42,184 bases of DNA from Oscillospiraceae bacterium. GTDB lineage: Bacteria > Bacillota > Clostridia > Oscillospirales > CAG-272. Location of the stretch: assembly GCA_015063485.1 (NCBI GenBank), contig SVUA01000014.1, positions 1-42,184 on the forward strand, read 5' to 3'. The notes below the pieces were generated by a model, which was not told the origin of the DNA, did no database searches, and worked only from the letters and a program-made list of their open reading frames with translations. Below are positions 1-7,955 of this stretch, in pieces. A program made the position numbers and the translations under genes. The number at the start of each line of letters is the position of its first letter. Position 1 is the first letter of the stretch.

Positions 1-325
1 TACTTGCGGAGCAAACTTTTTGCAAAAAGTTTGCGACAATTCTCCCACGGGTCAAAATCGTCTGCAATAGCGGACGATTTCTTTTTTTGCGTTCGCGACT
101 CTAACGAAAGCGAACGGGAGCAAGCCCAGTTTGCGACCGTTCGGCAAGTAGACCGTGTTTGCAAAGCAAACTGCCGTCCCCTCACGGACGGCAAGGGATA
201 CTTGCGGAGCAAACTTTTTGCAAAAAGTTTGCGACAATTCTCCCACGGGTCAAAATCGTCTGCAATAGCGGACGATTTCTTTTTTTGCGTTCGCGACTCT
301 AACGAAAGCGAACGGGAGCAAGCCC
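1..325. repeat. Two direct copies of a 127-bp palindromic repeat
   Basis: Bases 1-127 recur at 199-325 with a period of 198 bp. Each copy opens with a perfect 24-bp palindrome (11-34 and 209-232) made of GCAAACTTTTT arms. A terminator-like hairpin follows, with TCGTC/GACGA arms (58-77 in copy one) and a T-rich run. The spacer at 128-198 carries further short inverted repeats. The open frames across this block are repeat-derived and have no ribosome binding site, so I call no gene here. The block lies left of a shell-repeat right end at 345-371 and is probably the cargo of an element cut by the window edge. Confidence 0.85.
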
Positions 326-344
326 CCGCCCTACCATGTTTGTT

Positions 345-371
345 AAACTCACCGCTAAACCGCAATTTGTT
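345..371 (+). repeat. Right end of a shell repeat truncated by the window start
   Basis: The sequence CACCGCTAAACCGCAATTTG followed by TTTT matches the right ends seen near 4856, 8107, 20300, 24393 and 39666. The left end of this copy would lie before base 1. Confidence 0.75.
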
Positions 372-397
372 TTAAAATATTTTATCAGCGCAAAAGC

Positions 398-434
398 AAA
401 GCTCTCCGTCGCAAAAAGCAACGGAGAGCTTTTA
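398..434 (-). terminator. Terminator after the MFS gene
   Basis: A perfect 9-bp stem (GCTCTCCGT at 401-409 with ACGGAGAGC at 421-429) is flanked by A- and T-rich tracts. It sits directly after the stop codon of the minus-strand transporter gene. It could work in both directions. Confidence 0.8.
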
Positions 435-436
435 TA

Positions 437-1699
437 TCACTCTGCGTCCGAATATTCTTTTCTGAATCTTTTCCAAACAGGAGTCGCGGCAAGGCAAACG
501 GCAAGTCCCGCAAGTGAAACGAACACCCACATGAGTATCGTAAAGTTCCAACCGAAGCTCTCGGCAAGGGCGGCAAAGCCGTAGCTCGACAGAGCCGCTC
601 CGATATAAGTACACGCGTTGAGGATCCCCGAATAGGTCGACACCTTTCCGCTCTTGACGAATCTCTTGGGCACAACGGTAATGAGCATAAGGTTTATTCC
701 ATGCATAGATGCGACTATTATCGCCATAAGAAGCATTGCGGGAATCGCAAGCGAGGTAAAGAGAGCAACGCAGTAAAGCACAAACGCCGATATAGCGCTG
801 AGTGCAAATATCATAGCCGCGCAAAACACCTCGTTCTTGAACACCTTTCTATGTAAAAGGTCAAACACCGCAAAACTTATAACGCTGAATATCGCCAAAA
901 GCACGGTCGAGGTTATCGCATCGCTTTCGGGTATTCCGAAGCTCTCGCTGAGATAGAACGGCATCCAGTTCTGTACTCCGTCGCGGAGTATTCCCTGCAA
1001 GATTATTCCGAGCATTATAAGAGCAATAGGCAGATACACAAAGCTTGGCGGCTTTAAAAATACGCTCTTTCCGTCCGTCTTTTTTGCCGAACGCGAATTT
1101 ATCACGGGTTCTTTCAAGAATCTCGGATTTGTTACCGTCCACGCAACACAGATACCGATACCTACTGCCGCGCAAGCGAGCATAAGAACTCGCCACGACG
1201 CTATCTTCAAAAGTTGAGGAAGAGCCAAATACATAAGGATCGTCGCAAAGGACGAGCCCCACGAAACTCGCACAGCCGAATAGCTGTATTCCTCGTCGGT
1301 AAGATACATCGACATTATACGGACGATAGGCGGCCAAAGCATCGAATGTGCAAAGCCGTTTATACACCAGATGACCGTCATCAAGGTGATATTCGAGCAG
1401 AAAAATATAGCTATATTTGAAGCGCATGCAAGGCAAAGCCCCATTGTGAGCATCAGCTGCGGCTTTATCTTATCTCCCATAAGTCCGCTTATTATCTGTC
1501 CGAGTCCGTACGCAATGGTAAGACCAGTAACGACAACAGCGAGTGCCGTCTTGGTAGTCCCCATTTCATTACATATATTCAGCATCATGACAGAGAAATT
1601 ATTTCTCGTCAGATAGCTTGCGAAATATACGAGCGTACACATCCAAGCGATAGCCTTGGCGCGTCCGCCTATCCTTTGTTTATTTACACCGAGCTTCAT
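437..1699 (-). CDS. MFS transporter, organophosphate:phosphate antiporter-like
   Basis: This gene encodes a 420-residue polytopic inner-membrane carrier with about 12 hydrophobic segments. The N-terminal half (YLTRNNFSVMM, then GLGQIISGLMGD, then NGFAHSMLWPPIVRIMS) follows the pattern of the OPA/GlpT-UhpT branch of the major facilitator superfamily, which exchanges sugar or glycerol phosphates for phosphate. The substrate here is unknown. I chose the ATG at 1699 because a GAGGAGG site lies just upstream; the frame stays open further upstream but runs through the promoter. It is monocistronic, with its own promoter at 1728-1756 and a terminator at 398-434. The family call is firm and the subfamily is inferred. 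Confidence 0.88.
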   Translation of the reverse strand: MKLGVNKQRIGGRAKAIAWMCTLVYFASYLTRNNFSVMMLNICNEMGTTKTALAVVVTGLTIAYGLGQIISGLMGDKIKPQLMLTMGLCLACASNIAIFFCSNITLMTVIWCINGFAHSMLWPPIVRIMSMYLTDEEYSYSAVRVSWGSSFATILMYLALPQLLKIASWRVLMLACAAVGIGICVAWTVTNPRFLKEPVINSRSAKKTDGKSVFLKPPSFVYLPIALIMLGIILQGILRDGVQNWMPFYLSESFGIPESDAITSTVLLAIFSVISFAVFDLLHRKVFKNEVFCAAMIFALSAISAFVLYCVALFTSLAIPAMLLMAIIVASMHGINLMLITVVPKRFVKSGKVSTYSGILNACTYIGAALSSYGFAALAESFGWNFTILMWVFVSLAGLAVCLAATPVWKRFRKEYSDAE

Positions 1700-1727
1700 A
1701 ATATCCTCCTCGTTTTTTACAAACGAT

Positions 1728-1756
1728 ATTATATCACAAATAACATGGGAAGTCAA
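1728..1756 (-). promoter_or_regulatory. Sigma-A type promoter of the MFS gene
   Basis: On the minus strand, TTGACT (1756-1751) and TATAAT (1733-1728) are separated by 17 bp. The -10 box lies about 30 bp upstream of the ATG at 1699. Confidence 0.8.
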
Positions 1757-1811
1757 CACAAAATTTGTGTTTTTGTGTGTTTGAGTGAAATTTGTTGGAA
1801 TTAAAACAACA

Positions 1812-1846
1812 CAAAAAAAGAATCTACTCGCATAGATCCTTTTTTG
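1812..1846 (-). terminator. Terminator after queT
   Basis: GGATCTA pairs with TAGATTC on the minus strand (one G-T pair), and a run of seven T follows. It lies about 10 bp past the queT stop codon. Confidence 0.7.
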
Positions 1847-1856
1847 TTTAAATTTC

Positions 1857-2351
1857 TCACGAAAACCATTTCGTACCGCGTTTGCGTAGCGCAAAATAAA
1901 GCACCATTCCGAACAAGTAGACCGAGAGCAATTCACCCACACCGACAGTAAACATCATGAACGGTATCGCCTCCCCCATTCCGTAGCCGTAAGCGAGTAC
2001 GAACGGAATGATAAGCGCGTTTGACAGGACCGCTGGCGCGGGCGCAAGATACGGAAGCTTTTTTAGGGCGTACGTGCCAAGCGCTCCTATGAGAGTAGCC
2101 ACAGGTCCTACGAGGATATCAAGCCAATGCGCCCCCGTTAAGAGATTGGCAGAAAGACAGCCAAGGTAAAGTCCCGGTATCGCCGCGGGCGTAAAGATGG
2201 GAAGCACACACAGAGCCTCTGATACGCGAAGCTGTATCATTCCCGAATCAAGTCCGAACGCCCTTGAAGCATAGGTCAAGGCAACGTAAAGTGCCGCTAT
2301 CACGGCAGCGCGGCAGACAAACAATGTCTTTTCGTGGTTTTTGGTATTCAT
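1857..2351 (-). CDS. queT: QueT family ECF transporter substrate-binding (S) component
   Basis: This gene encodes a 164-residue membrane protein of about six helices that captures a queuosine precursor for an energy-coupling-factor transporter. The segments LTYASRAFGLDSGMIQLRVS, EALCVLPIFTPAAIPGLYLG and ANLLTGAHWLDILVGPVATL are characteristic of QueT. A preQ1 class I aptamer lies directly upstream and covers the ribosome binding site, which supports the substrate independently. No EcfA/EcfA'/EcfT energising module is in the window, so it presumably shares one encoded elsewhere. It has its own promoter, separate from the upstream folT-folC operon. Confidence 0.95.
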   Translation of the reverse strand: MNTKNHEKTLFVCRAAVIAALYVALTYASRAFGLDSGMIQLRVSEALCVLPIFTPAAIPGLYLGCLSANLLTGAHWLDILVGPVATLIGALGTYALKKLPYLAPAPAVLSNALIIPFVLAYGYGMGEAIPFMMFTVGVGELLSVYLFGMVLYFALRKRGTKWFS

Positions 2352-2362
2352 TTTTTTATTTT

Positions 2363-2404
2363 CTCCTTAGTTTTGTTTAAGGTGAGGATGGTTTCGAACT
2401 CACC
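2363..2404 (-). promoter_or_regulatory. PreQ1 class I riboswitch in front of queT
   Basis: On the minus strand, a 6-bp stem GGTGAG/CTCACC encloses a 12-nt loop beginning TTC. An A-rich tail (TTAAACAAAACTAAGGAG) follows and contains the AAGGAG ribosome binding site of queT. This is the H-type pseudoknot layout of preQ1-I aptamers. Because the pseudoknot strand includes the Shine-Dalgarno sequence, translational repression by preQ1 is the likely mode. Confidence 0.9.
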
Positions 2405-2415
2405 GCATTTCAACT

Positions 2416-2444
2416 ATTATACCGCATTTCCCTATTTTTGTCAA
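2416..2444 (-). promoter_or_regulatory. Consensus promoter of queT
   Basis: On the minus strand, a perfect TTGACA (2444-2439) and perfect TATAAT (2421-2416) are separated by 17 bp. The promoter lies between the folC stop (2460) and the preQ1 aptamer. Confidence 0.9.
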
Positions 2445-2459
2445 GAGAAATACTATAGA

Positions 2460-3710
2460 TCACAGCGAAGAATACGTGTAAAGAGAGCCAAGGCAGACGA
2501 GCGGTACTCCGTCCTGCTTTGCCGCCTGCTTCGCCGCCGCAAAGGCTTCTTTTATCGTACCGTAGGCTTCCGAGCTCACGCCCTTGGATTCAAGTATCTT
2601 TGAGTATTCCTCGGCGGACAAGGCTCTCGGATTTTCGGGAGTCATTACGAAGGCGCGAGAGGCTATCTCAGCAAGTCTTGTCGATATGACGCCGTAATCC
2701 TTATCCTTAAGCACCCCCGTCATAACGTAGACCTTTTTGTCCCTGAAATAGTGCTTGATGCTCATTACCGCCGAGTCTATCCCCTGCGGATTGTGCGCTC
2801 CGTCGAATATAACGAGAGGGTCGCGCGAAAGTATCTCGAATCTCGCCTGCCAACGAGCGCTAAGAAGTCCTTCCTTTACCGCGCTTTCGGGAATATCCAT
2901 TCCCTCTTTGCGTAAGATATCAACGGCAGAAAGAACTACCGCCGCATTTTTCGGCTGATAAAGTCCGAGAAGATTTATTTTTATATTCTTATGCTCCGAG
3001 AAATCAAGCGTCGTGCCGTCAAGCGTCGCGTTTATGTTCTGCAATTTTGAGTAGTCGACGAAGAAAAATTCACTTCCCTTTTCTTTTGCCGTATTTTCAA
3101 TGACGGCACGGGCAGAGGCATCGTCTCCACCCCAAAGTATCGGGCTCTTATCCTTGATTATCCCCGCCTTTTCCGCGGCTATCTTCTCGACCGTATCGCC
3201 AAGGAATGCCGTGTGGTCGAGCGCGATCCCCGTAATTACCGAAAGAAGAGGATCTCTTATTATATTTGTCGAATCGAGGCGTCCGCCCATACCCGCCTCA
3301 AGCACTACGACGTCGCATTTGTGTCTCTTGAAATACTCAAACGCGATAGCGGTGATGAGCTCGAACTCGGTCGGCTTGTCGGTCATAGCATCGGCTATCG
3401 GCTTTACGTATTCGGTAAGAGAAGCAAGCTCGTCGTCGGAGATCATCTCGCCGCCGACCTGCATACGCTCGTTGAATACCTTTATATAAGGTGAGGTATA
3501 AAGTCCCGTCTTATATCCCGCCGCGCGTAAAACGCTCTCGGTCATGGAGCAGAACGAGCCCTTGCCGTTCGTTCCCGCGACGTGAATAAATTTAAGGTCC
3601 TTCTGCGGATCTCCGAGTGCTTTACAAAGAGCCGATATACGCTCAAGCCCCGGCTTGCAAAACGTCCAGTTGACCGAGTGGATATATTCAAGTGCTTCTG
3701 AATAATTCAT
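2460..3710 (-). CDS. folC: Folylpolyglutamate synthase / dihydrofolate synthase
   Basis: This 416-residue cytoplasmic enzyme adds glutamate to folates, and to dihydropteroate in bifunctional members, using ATP. The Mur-ligase-type P-loop GTNGKGS is at residues 46-52. Other family blocks are visible: LYTSPYIKVFNERMQVGG, LEAGMGGRLDSTN, DHTAFLGDTVEKIAAEKAGI and DGAHNPQG. The length is normal. The gene starts 13 nt after folT and shares its riboswitch-controlled transcript, pairing uptake of folates with their intracellular retention. The ATG at 3710 has a purine-rich GGAAAGGG upstream. Confidence 0.96.
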   Translation of the reverse strand: MNYSEALEYIHSVNWTFCKPGLERISALCKALGDPQKDLKFIHVAGTNGKGSFCSMTESVLRAAGYKTGLYTSPYIKVFNERMQVGGEMISDDELASLTEYVKPIADAMTDKPTEFELITAIAFEYFKRHKCDVVVLEAGMGGRLDSTNIIRDPLLSVITGIALDHTAFLGDTVEKIAAEKAGIIKDKSPILWGGDDASARAVIENTAKEKGSEFFFVDYSKLQNINATLDGTTLDFSEHKNIKINLLGLYQPKNAAVVLSAVDILRKEGMDIPESAVKEGLLSARWQARFEILSRDPLVIFDGAHNPQGIDSAVMSIKHYFRDKKVYVMTGVLKDKDYGVISTRLAEIASRAFVMTPENPRALSAEEYSKILESKGVSSEAYGTIKEAFAAAKQAAKQDGVPLVCLGSLYTYSSL

Positions 3711-3723
3711 ATGTTCCCTTTCC

Positions 3724-4275
3724 TCACCTTTTGAGCGAATCGAGCGCGGAGTTTACCGCTTTATTTTTCAAAATGAAATAAATTATAACGAATTCAAGTG
3801 CGGCTACTATGACGTAGTTGAGCGTTCGCCAAAGCATAAGCTCAAAAAACGGTATCGAATAAAACTTCGCGAGTCCGAAGGTCTTTATCAAGACCGAGCC
3901 GACAAGATGCGCAGACACGACTGTTACAAGCGTCTTTAGCATCAAAGGAAGCTTTGCGCAAAGCTTGTAGACGAATCCGCCCAAAGAACCGATAGCCACA
4001 GCACCCAGCGTGACGATTGGATTTATCGCGTAACCCACCATAAGACAGCCGACAAGGTCGGCAACAACTCCCGTTATCGCGCCAACTACCGAGCCGAACG
4101 CCATTCCCGCGAGTAATATCGGAAGATTCTCGAAGCTGAAGCGCATTATGTCGCCCACGGGGATCTTCAGATATTTTCCGCACACGATACTCATTGCCGC
4201 AAGCAGTGCCGCCGCGACCATGACTTTAAGTGAGCCGAAGATAACGTTTTTTCTTTGTCCTGAATTTTTTTGCAT
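3724..4275 (-). CDS. folT: FolT family ECF transporter S component (folate)
   Basis: This gene encodes a 183-residue membrane S component for folate uptake. The blocks MRFSFENLPILLAGMAFGSV, VGAITGVVADLVGCLMVGYA and INPIVTLGAVAIGSLGG are typical of FolT. I chose the ATG at 4275, eight nucleotides after GGGGG; an upstream GTG in frame (4299) is less well placed. A THF riboswitch lies upstream and folC follows after 13 nt, so substrate and pathway agree. The shared ECF energising module is not in the window. Confidence 0.95.
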   Translation of the reverse strand: MQKNSGQRKNVIFGSLKVMVAAALLAAMSIVCGKYLKIPVGDIMRFSFENLPILLAGMAFGSVVGAITGVVADLVGCLMVGYAINPIVTLGAVAIGSLGGFVYKLCAKLPLMLKTLVTVVSAHLVGSVLIKTFGLAKFYSIPFFELMLWRTLNYVIVAALEFVIIYFILKNKAVNSALDSLKR

Positions 4276-4339
4276 AAAAAATACCCCCTTTTCCGACACT
4301 CATATGGCGTAAGGAAAAGAAGGCTGACCTTTGCCGTAT

Positions 4340-4438
4340 GAAGCGGGATGCAGAACACGGACCGCAAGCTTTTCGCTTTTCGTCTTTGCGGCAACTCCCC
4401 GTCCGCAAAGCACTTGACGCCCGTATCCTTACTCTTCT
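4340..4438 (-). promoter_or_regulatory. Tetrahydrofolate (THF) riboswitch of folT-folC
   Basis: Read on the minus strand, the leader shows the family landmarks in order: GAGTA near the 5' end, GCGTCAAGTG, GACGGGGAGTTGCCGC, ACGAA, a GCGGTCCGTG segment and a closing TGCATCCCGCTTC that pairs back to GAAG. These match the three-way-junction pseudoknot of THF aptamers, which usually precede folT. No clear intrinsic terminator lies between aptamer and gene, so I infer translational control. Confidence 0.88.
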
Positions 4439-4461
4439 GTACGAATTTATTTTACCTATTT

Positions 4462-4489
4462 AGTATATCACAAAAATTCGTTATGTCAA
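4462..4489 (-). promoter_or_regulatory. Promoter of the folT-folC operon
   Basis: On the minus strand, TTGACA (4489-4484) and TATACT (4467-4462) are separated by 16 bp, ending about 25 bp before the THF aptamer. Confidence 0.8.
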
Positions 4490-4556
4490 TAGAATTTTGT
4501 GAAAAAATCAACTTTTTTCAATATTTTCTGCCATAAATAAATTTTTGTTTCACTTA

Positions 4557-4585
4557 TTGTTTTTTGCGCTTTTGTGTGATATAAT
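4557..4585 (+). promoter_or_regulatory. Promoter candidate upstream of shell repeat and esterase
   Basis: TTGTTT (4557-4562) and TATAAT (4580-4585) have a 17-bp spacer. Transcription would run through the whole shell repeat at 4611-4856 before reaching the esterase at 4893. No better promoter lies between the repeat and the gene. Confidence 0.55.
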
Positions 4586-4610
4586 AAATAAAGTAAATTT
4601 AATTTGAAAT

Positions 4611-4856
4611 TCAAATTTTGATTTATCGGGGACGCGAAGGACGCGATTTCCGCTTTTTTGAAAAAAAGCTTGGCAAAAAACTTCCTAAAAGAAGTTAAAA
4701 AAATAGCCATAACGGTTATGCAAAGCCTTGTTTTTGAAAGTTTTTGAGGGGAGTTTGAGGGGGACGAGCATGAACTTTGTTCATGCCCCGTAGCGAAGCG
4801 AAGGAGTTTTTCAAAAAGTCTCCCTCATCGCGTCCCCGATAAACCGTAATTTGTTT
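4611..4856 (+). repeat. Shell repeat copy with 99-bp palindromic cargo
   Basis: The left end is TCAAATTTTGATTTATCGG and the right end is CCCCGATAAACCGTAATTTG. Inside the shell, 4738-4838 is a near-identical copy of the free-standing repeat at 10361-10460. Several short inverted repeats fill the rest. No coding capacity was seen. Confidence 0.85.
4738..4838 (+). repeat. Palindromic cargo repeat, also present at 10361
   Basis: About 99 bp match 10361-10460 with only a few differences. The unit contains a GCATGAAC/GTTCATGC hairpin and TTTTTGA/TCAAAAA outer arms. In this copy the repeat is enclosed by shell ends. Confidence 0.85.
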
Positions 4857-4892
4857 TATTGACACAAAAAACAATTTTGAAAGGAATATATT

Positions 4893-5723
4893 ATGCTCCA
4901 CGAAAAGATCACTCTATCAGAAAAATATCCTGAGGCTACGTTGACCTCTTACGTTTGCGACAATGATCCTGAACTCAAACCCGCGCGCCGTCCCGCGATG
5001 ATCGTTTGTCCCGGTGGCGGATATCATTTTCTCTCCGCTCGCGAAGCAGAGCCTATTGCAAGTAAGTTCTTCGCGCAAGGTATGAATACATATATCCTCA
5101 GATATTCGATCGCACCAAACGCAAAAGATTACGCCCCGCTGATCGAGGCGGCTCTTGCTATAAAATACGTTCGTAAGCATGCGGACGAGCACAACACCGA
5201 TCCCGATAAGGTATTTATCTGCGGTTTTTCCGCGGGCGGTCACCTTGCGGCATCATCGGGTATACTTTGGAACATAAAAGAAGTTCGTGACGCTATCGGC
5301 GTTACCGACGGCTCTGCTCCCGAGGGCATTAACAAGCCGACGGGTATGGTGCTCTCCTATCCCGTTATAACGGCGGGAGACTATGCGCACAAAGGCTCTA
5401 TCTACAACCTTTGCGGTACTAAAGAGCCTACAAAAGAGGAAATGGATCGCTTCTCTCTTGAGCTTCACGTCGACGAAACGACCGCTCCCGCATTTGTTTG
5501 GCATACAGTAACAGACCAAACAGTTCCGATACAAAATACGCTTTTCCTTGTAAACGCACTTGTTGAAAACAAGGTTATGTGCGAAGCGCATATCTACCCG
5601 CAAGGCGTTCACGGTCTCTCTCTTTGTAACGAGGAAACGTGGTCGGAAAAACCGCAAATGCTCGAACCCCACGCTGCAACTTGGATAGACTTAGCAATTA
5701 AGTGGATAAAGGATATGTTTTAA
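4893..5723 (+). CDS. Alpha/beta hydrolase, acetyl esterase-like
   Basis: This 276-residue cytoplasmic serine hydrolase belongs to the acetyl esterase/BD-FAE group that deacetylates sugars or small esters. The oxyanion segment CPGGGY is at residues 39-44, the nucleophile motif GFSAGG at 111-116 (Ser113), and the likely acid and base are Asp208 (TVTDQTVP) and His240 (GVHGLS). There is no signal peptide. The ATG at 4893 follows AAAGGA at good spacing. It is monocistronic, with a strong terminator after it. A role in breaking down acetylated plant polysaccharide fragments is inferred from the family only. Confidence 0.9.
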   Translation: MLHEKITLSEKYPEATLTSYVCDNDPELKPARRPAMIVCPGGGYHFLSAREAEPIASKFFAQGMNTYILRYSIAPNAKDYAPLIEAALAIKYVRKHADEHNTDPDKVFICGFSAGGHLAASSGILWNIKEVRDAIGVTDGSAPEGINKPTGMVLSYPVITAGDYAHKGSIYNLCGTKEPTKEEMDRFSLELHVDETTAPAFVWHTVTDQTVPIQNTLFLVNALVENKVMCEAHIYPQGVHGLSLCNEETWSEKPQMLEPHAATWIDLAIKWIKDMF

Positions 5724-5733
5724 TTGAATAGCA

Positions 5734-5780
5734 AAAAGCACTTATGATAACGTACAAGATCGTTTATCATAAGTGCTTTT
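5734..5780. terminator. Bidirectional terminator after the esterase
   Basis: A long perfect stem (AAAAGCACTTATGATAA paired with TTATCATAAGTGCTTTT) is flanked by A and T tracts. It can end the plus-strand esterase transcript and also the minus-strand hprK operon. Confidence 0.88.
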
Positions 5781-5814
5781 ACTTTACCTTGAGCAAGTTT
5801 CTTGTCGATATTTA

Positions 5815-5912
5815 AAGTGAAATGAAATTCGCCGCGTTTGCGTAAGCAAACATTTCACAGCAAAGCTATTTCACTCGCCGTAAGGCGAATTTCGTTATGG
5901 GCTTCGCCCATC
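5815..5912 (+). repeat. Palindromic intergenic repeat abutting the isomerase stop codon
   Basis: This is a chain of small inverted repeats: GTGAAATGAAATTCGCC pairs loosely with GGCGAATTTC, with GTTTGC/GCAAAC, GCCGTAAGGC and GGGCTTCGCCC hairpins inside. It reaches the stop codon of the minus-strand isomerase gene. It is unlike the shell repeats. Confidence 0.65.
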
Positions 5913-6879
5913 AAGCCCAAGCCATAGTGGTAGGCTTTTCTTCCTCAATTATGATATCCTTAAGGAAAGAAACTGCCTTACGGAGACCCTCGTCGATAGA
6001 CATTACGCTATCCTCATGCTCGATAGAGAGCACGCGGTCGTATCCGCAGAGACGGAGATTGGAAACGAGATCTCTCCAATAAGTCTCGTTGTTTCCGTAG
6101 CCAACGGTACGGAATACCCAGGATCTCTCGAGCTCCTTACCGTAATGCTTGGTGTCAAGAACGCCGTTTACAGCGGTATTGTACTTATCGATCTTCGTAT
6201 CCTTTGCGTGAACGTGATAAATAGCTCCCTTAAGCGCGCGAATAGCCGCAACGGGATCGATGCCCTGCCAGATAAGGTGTGAGGGGTCGAAGTTTGCGCC
6301 AATAACGTCGCCTACTGCCGCGCGGAGCTTGAGCAGAGTCTCGGGATTGTAAACGCAGAATCCGGGGTGCATCTCAAACGCGATATGGCTGACCTTGTGC
6401 GCGAGAGCGAACTCACCCATATTTTTCCAATAAGGAATGAGCTTCTCTTCCCACTGCCAGTTGAGTATCTCGATATAATCATCGGGCCAAGCGCAAGTTA
6501 CCCAGTTGGGATTTGTGGAGCTGTCGCTGTCACCGGGGCAACCCGAGAATCCGATAATGGTGTCAATTCCGAGCTTTTCAGCAAGAAGGATAGCGTTTTT
6601 GAAATCCTCGTCGTAAGCCGCTGCAACGTCTTTTTTAGGGTGAAGAGGGTTGCCATGACAAGCGAGAGCGCAGATCTCAACGTCGTACTTCTTGAAGGTA
6701 GCTACGAACTCGTCAAATTTCTTCTCGTCCGCGAGAAGCTCCGCGGGGTTGCAGTGAGCCTTTCCGGGATATCCGCCCGCGCCGATCTCAACGGTGTGAA
6801 CTCCGAGTCCCGTGAGTATCTTCAAGGTCTCGTCAAGCGTTTTAGTTCCGTAAAGGTTAGCAAGAACTGAAAGTTTCAT
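5911..6879 (-). CDS. Sugar phosphate isomerase/epimerase (xylose isomerase-like TIM barrel)
   Basis: This 322-residue protein belongs to the AP-endonuclease 2/xylose isomerase-like TIM-barrel superfamily, whose members isomerise or epimerise sugars and inositols with a divalent metal. Barrel strands and likely metal ligands appear in IGFSGCPG, HIAFEMHPGF (Glu), GANFDPSHLIWQG (Asp and His), YHVHAKD and LSIEHED (Glu). The substrate cannot be read from sequence. It lies about 40 nt downstream of hprK on the same strand, so it is probably part of that transcript and of carbon metabolism. Confidence 0.88.
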   Translation of the reverse strand: MKLSVLANLYGTKTLDETLKILTGLGVHTVEIGAGGYPGKAHCNPAELLADEKKFDEFVATFKKYDVEICALACHGNPLHPKKDVAAAYDEDFKNAILLAEKLGIDTIIGFSGCPGDSDSSTNPNWVTCAWPDDYIEILNWQWEEKLIPYWKNMGEFALAHKVSHIAFEMHPGFCVYNPETLLKLRAAVGDVIGANFDPSHLIWQGIDPVAAIRALKGAIYHVHAKDTKIDKYNTAVNGVLDTKHYGKELERSWVFRTVGYGNNETYWRDLVSNLRLCGYDRVLSIEHEDSVMSIDEGLRKAVSFLKDIIIEEEKPTTMAWA

Positions 6880-6919
6880 TTTTGTTAAATTCCTTTCTCA
6901 TTTATGTTTAATTTATTTT

Positions 6920-7852
6920 TTATTCTTCAAATTCCATTTCCATGAGGCGTTTGTTGAACTCCTCCGCCGTATTGTAGCCCATCTTCTTTTGTCTGTGGTT
7001 CATAGCGGCTATCTCGATTATAACGGCAAGATTTCGACCGGGATGAACGGGAACTGTTATCGCGGGAAGGTTGATACCGAGAAGGTCCTCAAATTCCTCT
7101 TCGAGTCCGAATCTGTCGTACATTTTTTCGGAGTTCCAATGTTCAAGCTTGATAACGAGGTCTATTTTTTCGGTCTCGCTGACCGAACCCATGCCGAATA
7201 TCCTGCGGACGTCAACTATGCCGATACCGCGAAGCTCTATATAGTGGCGGATAAGCTCGGGAGCTGTTCCTAACAAGGTCTTTGACGAAACACGCTTTAT
7301 CTCGACGGCATCGTCGGCAACGAGGCGGTGACCTCTCTTTACAAGCTCGATAGCCGTCTCACTCTTACCTATTCCGCTGTCTCCGAGTATAAGTATACCT
7401 TCTCCGTAGACCTCTACGAAAACGCCGTGACAGGTCATACGGGGCGCAAGACTGATATTCAGTGAGCTGATTATAGCCGCCATAAACGCACTCGTTCTCT
7501 CTGGCGTACGCAAGATCGGAACGCCGTGCTTTTTAGCTTGTTCCACCATCTCGTCGAACACCTCAAGTCCGGTGGTAACGACTACCGCGACAGGCTTGCA
7601 CTCAAAGAAAGGTTCAAGCTTCTGTGAGCGTTCGCATGAGGAAAAATTCGCAAGATATTGATGCTCCGCACGTCCGATGACCTGAATTCTGTGCGGTTCA
7701 AAGATCTCAAGAAAGCCCGAAAAAGCAAGACCCGGACGATTTATCTCGGGGCTGTTTATCTTTATCTCATCGGGAGACACGGGAGTGTAAATTTCTTCAA
7801 GCTGAAATTCCTTTATAACAGATGAAAGCGGAATGCTGTATTTTGATTTCAT
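6920..7852 (-). CDS. hprK: HPr(Ser) kinase/phosphorylase
   Basis: This 310-residue bifunctional enzyme phosphorylates and dephosphorylates Ser46 of HPr and so controls carbon catabolite repression in Firmicutes. The P-loop GDSGIGKS is at residues 157-164, the preceding catalytic His is in CHGVFVEVYGEG (His142), and the HPrK signature appears as ELRGIGIVDVRRIFGMG. Length and domain order (N-terminal regulatory domain, C-terminal kinase) are normal. The ATG at 7852 follows AAGGAG. A TATAAT box lies upstream on the minus strand near 7888-7893, without a clear -35. Confidence 0.96.
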   Translation of the reverse strand: MKSKYSIPLSSVIKEFQLEEIYTPVSPDEIKINSPEINRPGLAFSGFLEIFEPHRIQVIGRAEHQYLANFSSCERSQKLEPFFECKPVAVVVTTGLEVFDEMVEQAKKHGVPILRTPERTSAFMAAIISSLNISLAPRMTCHGVFVEVYGEGILILGDSGIGKSETAIELVKRGHRLVADDAVEIKRVSSKTLLGTAPELIRHYIELRGIGIVDVRRIFGMGSVSETEKIDLVIKLEHWNSEKMYDRFGLEEEFEDLLGINLPAITVPVHPGRNLAVIIEIAAMNHRQKKMGYNTAEEFNKRLMEMEFEE

Positions 7853-7955
7853 TTCAAATTTCTCCTTACTTTCTGCCTATTTATTTTATTATATCATAAA
7901 TAAATAGAAAAAGGAAGAGCTTTTTTACATTTTTGTGATTTTTATCTTCTACATT

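Noticed and set aside
4-375. Open frames of about 120 and 80 residues across the left-edge repeats
   Set aside because: They read through the tandem palindromic repeat, repeat their own sequence and have no ribosome binding site.
2334-2603. Plus-strand frame over the queT promoter and folC end
   Set aside because: It covers the queT promoter and riboswitch and the antisense of folC, with no sensible start signals.
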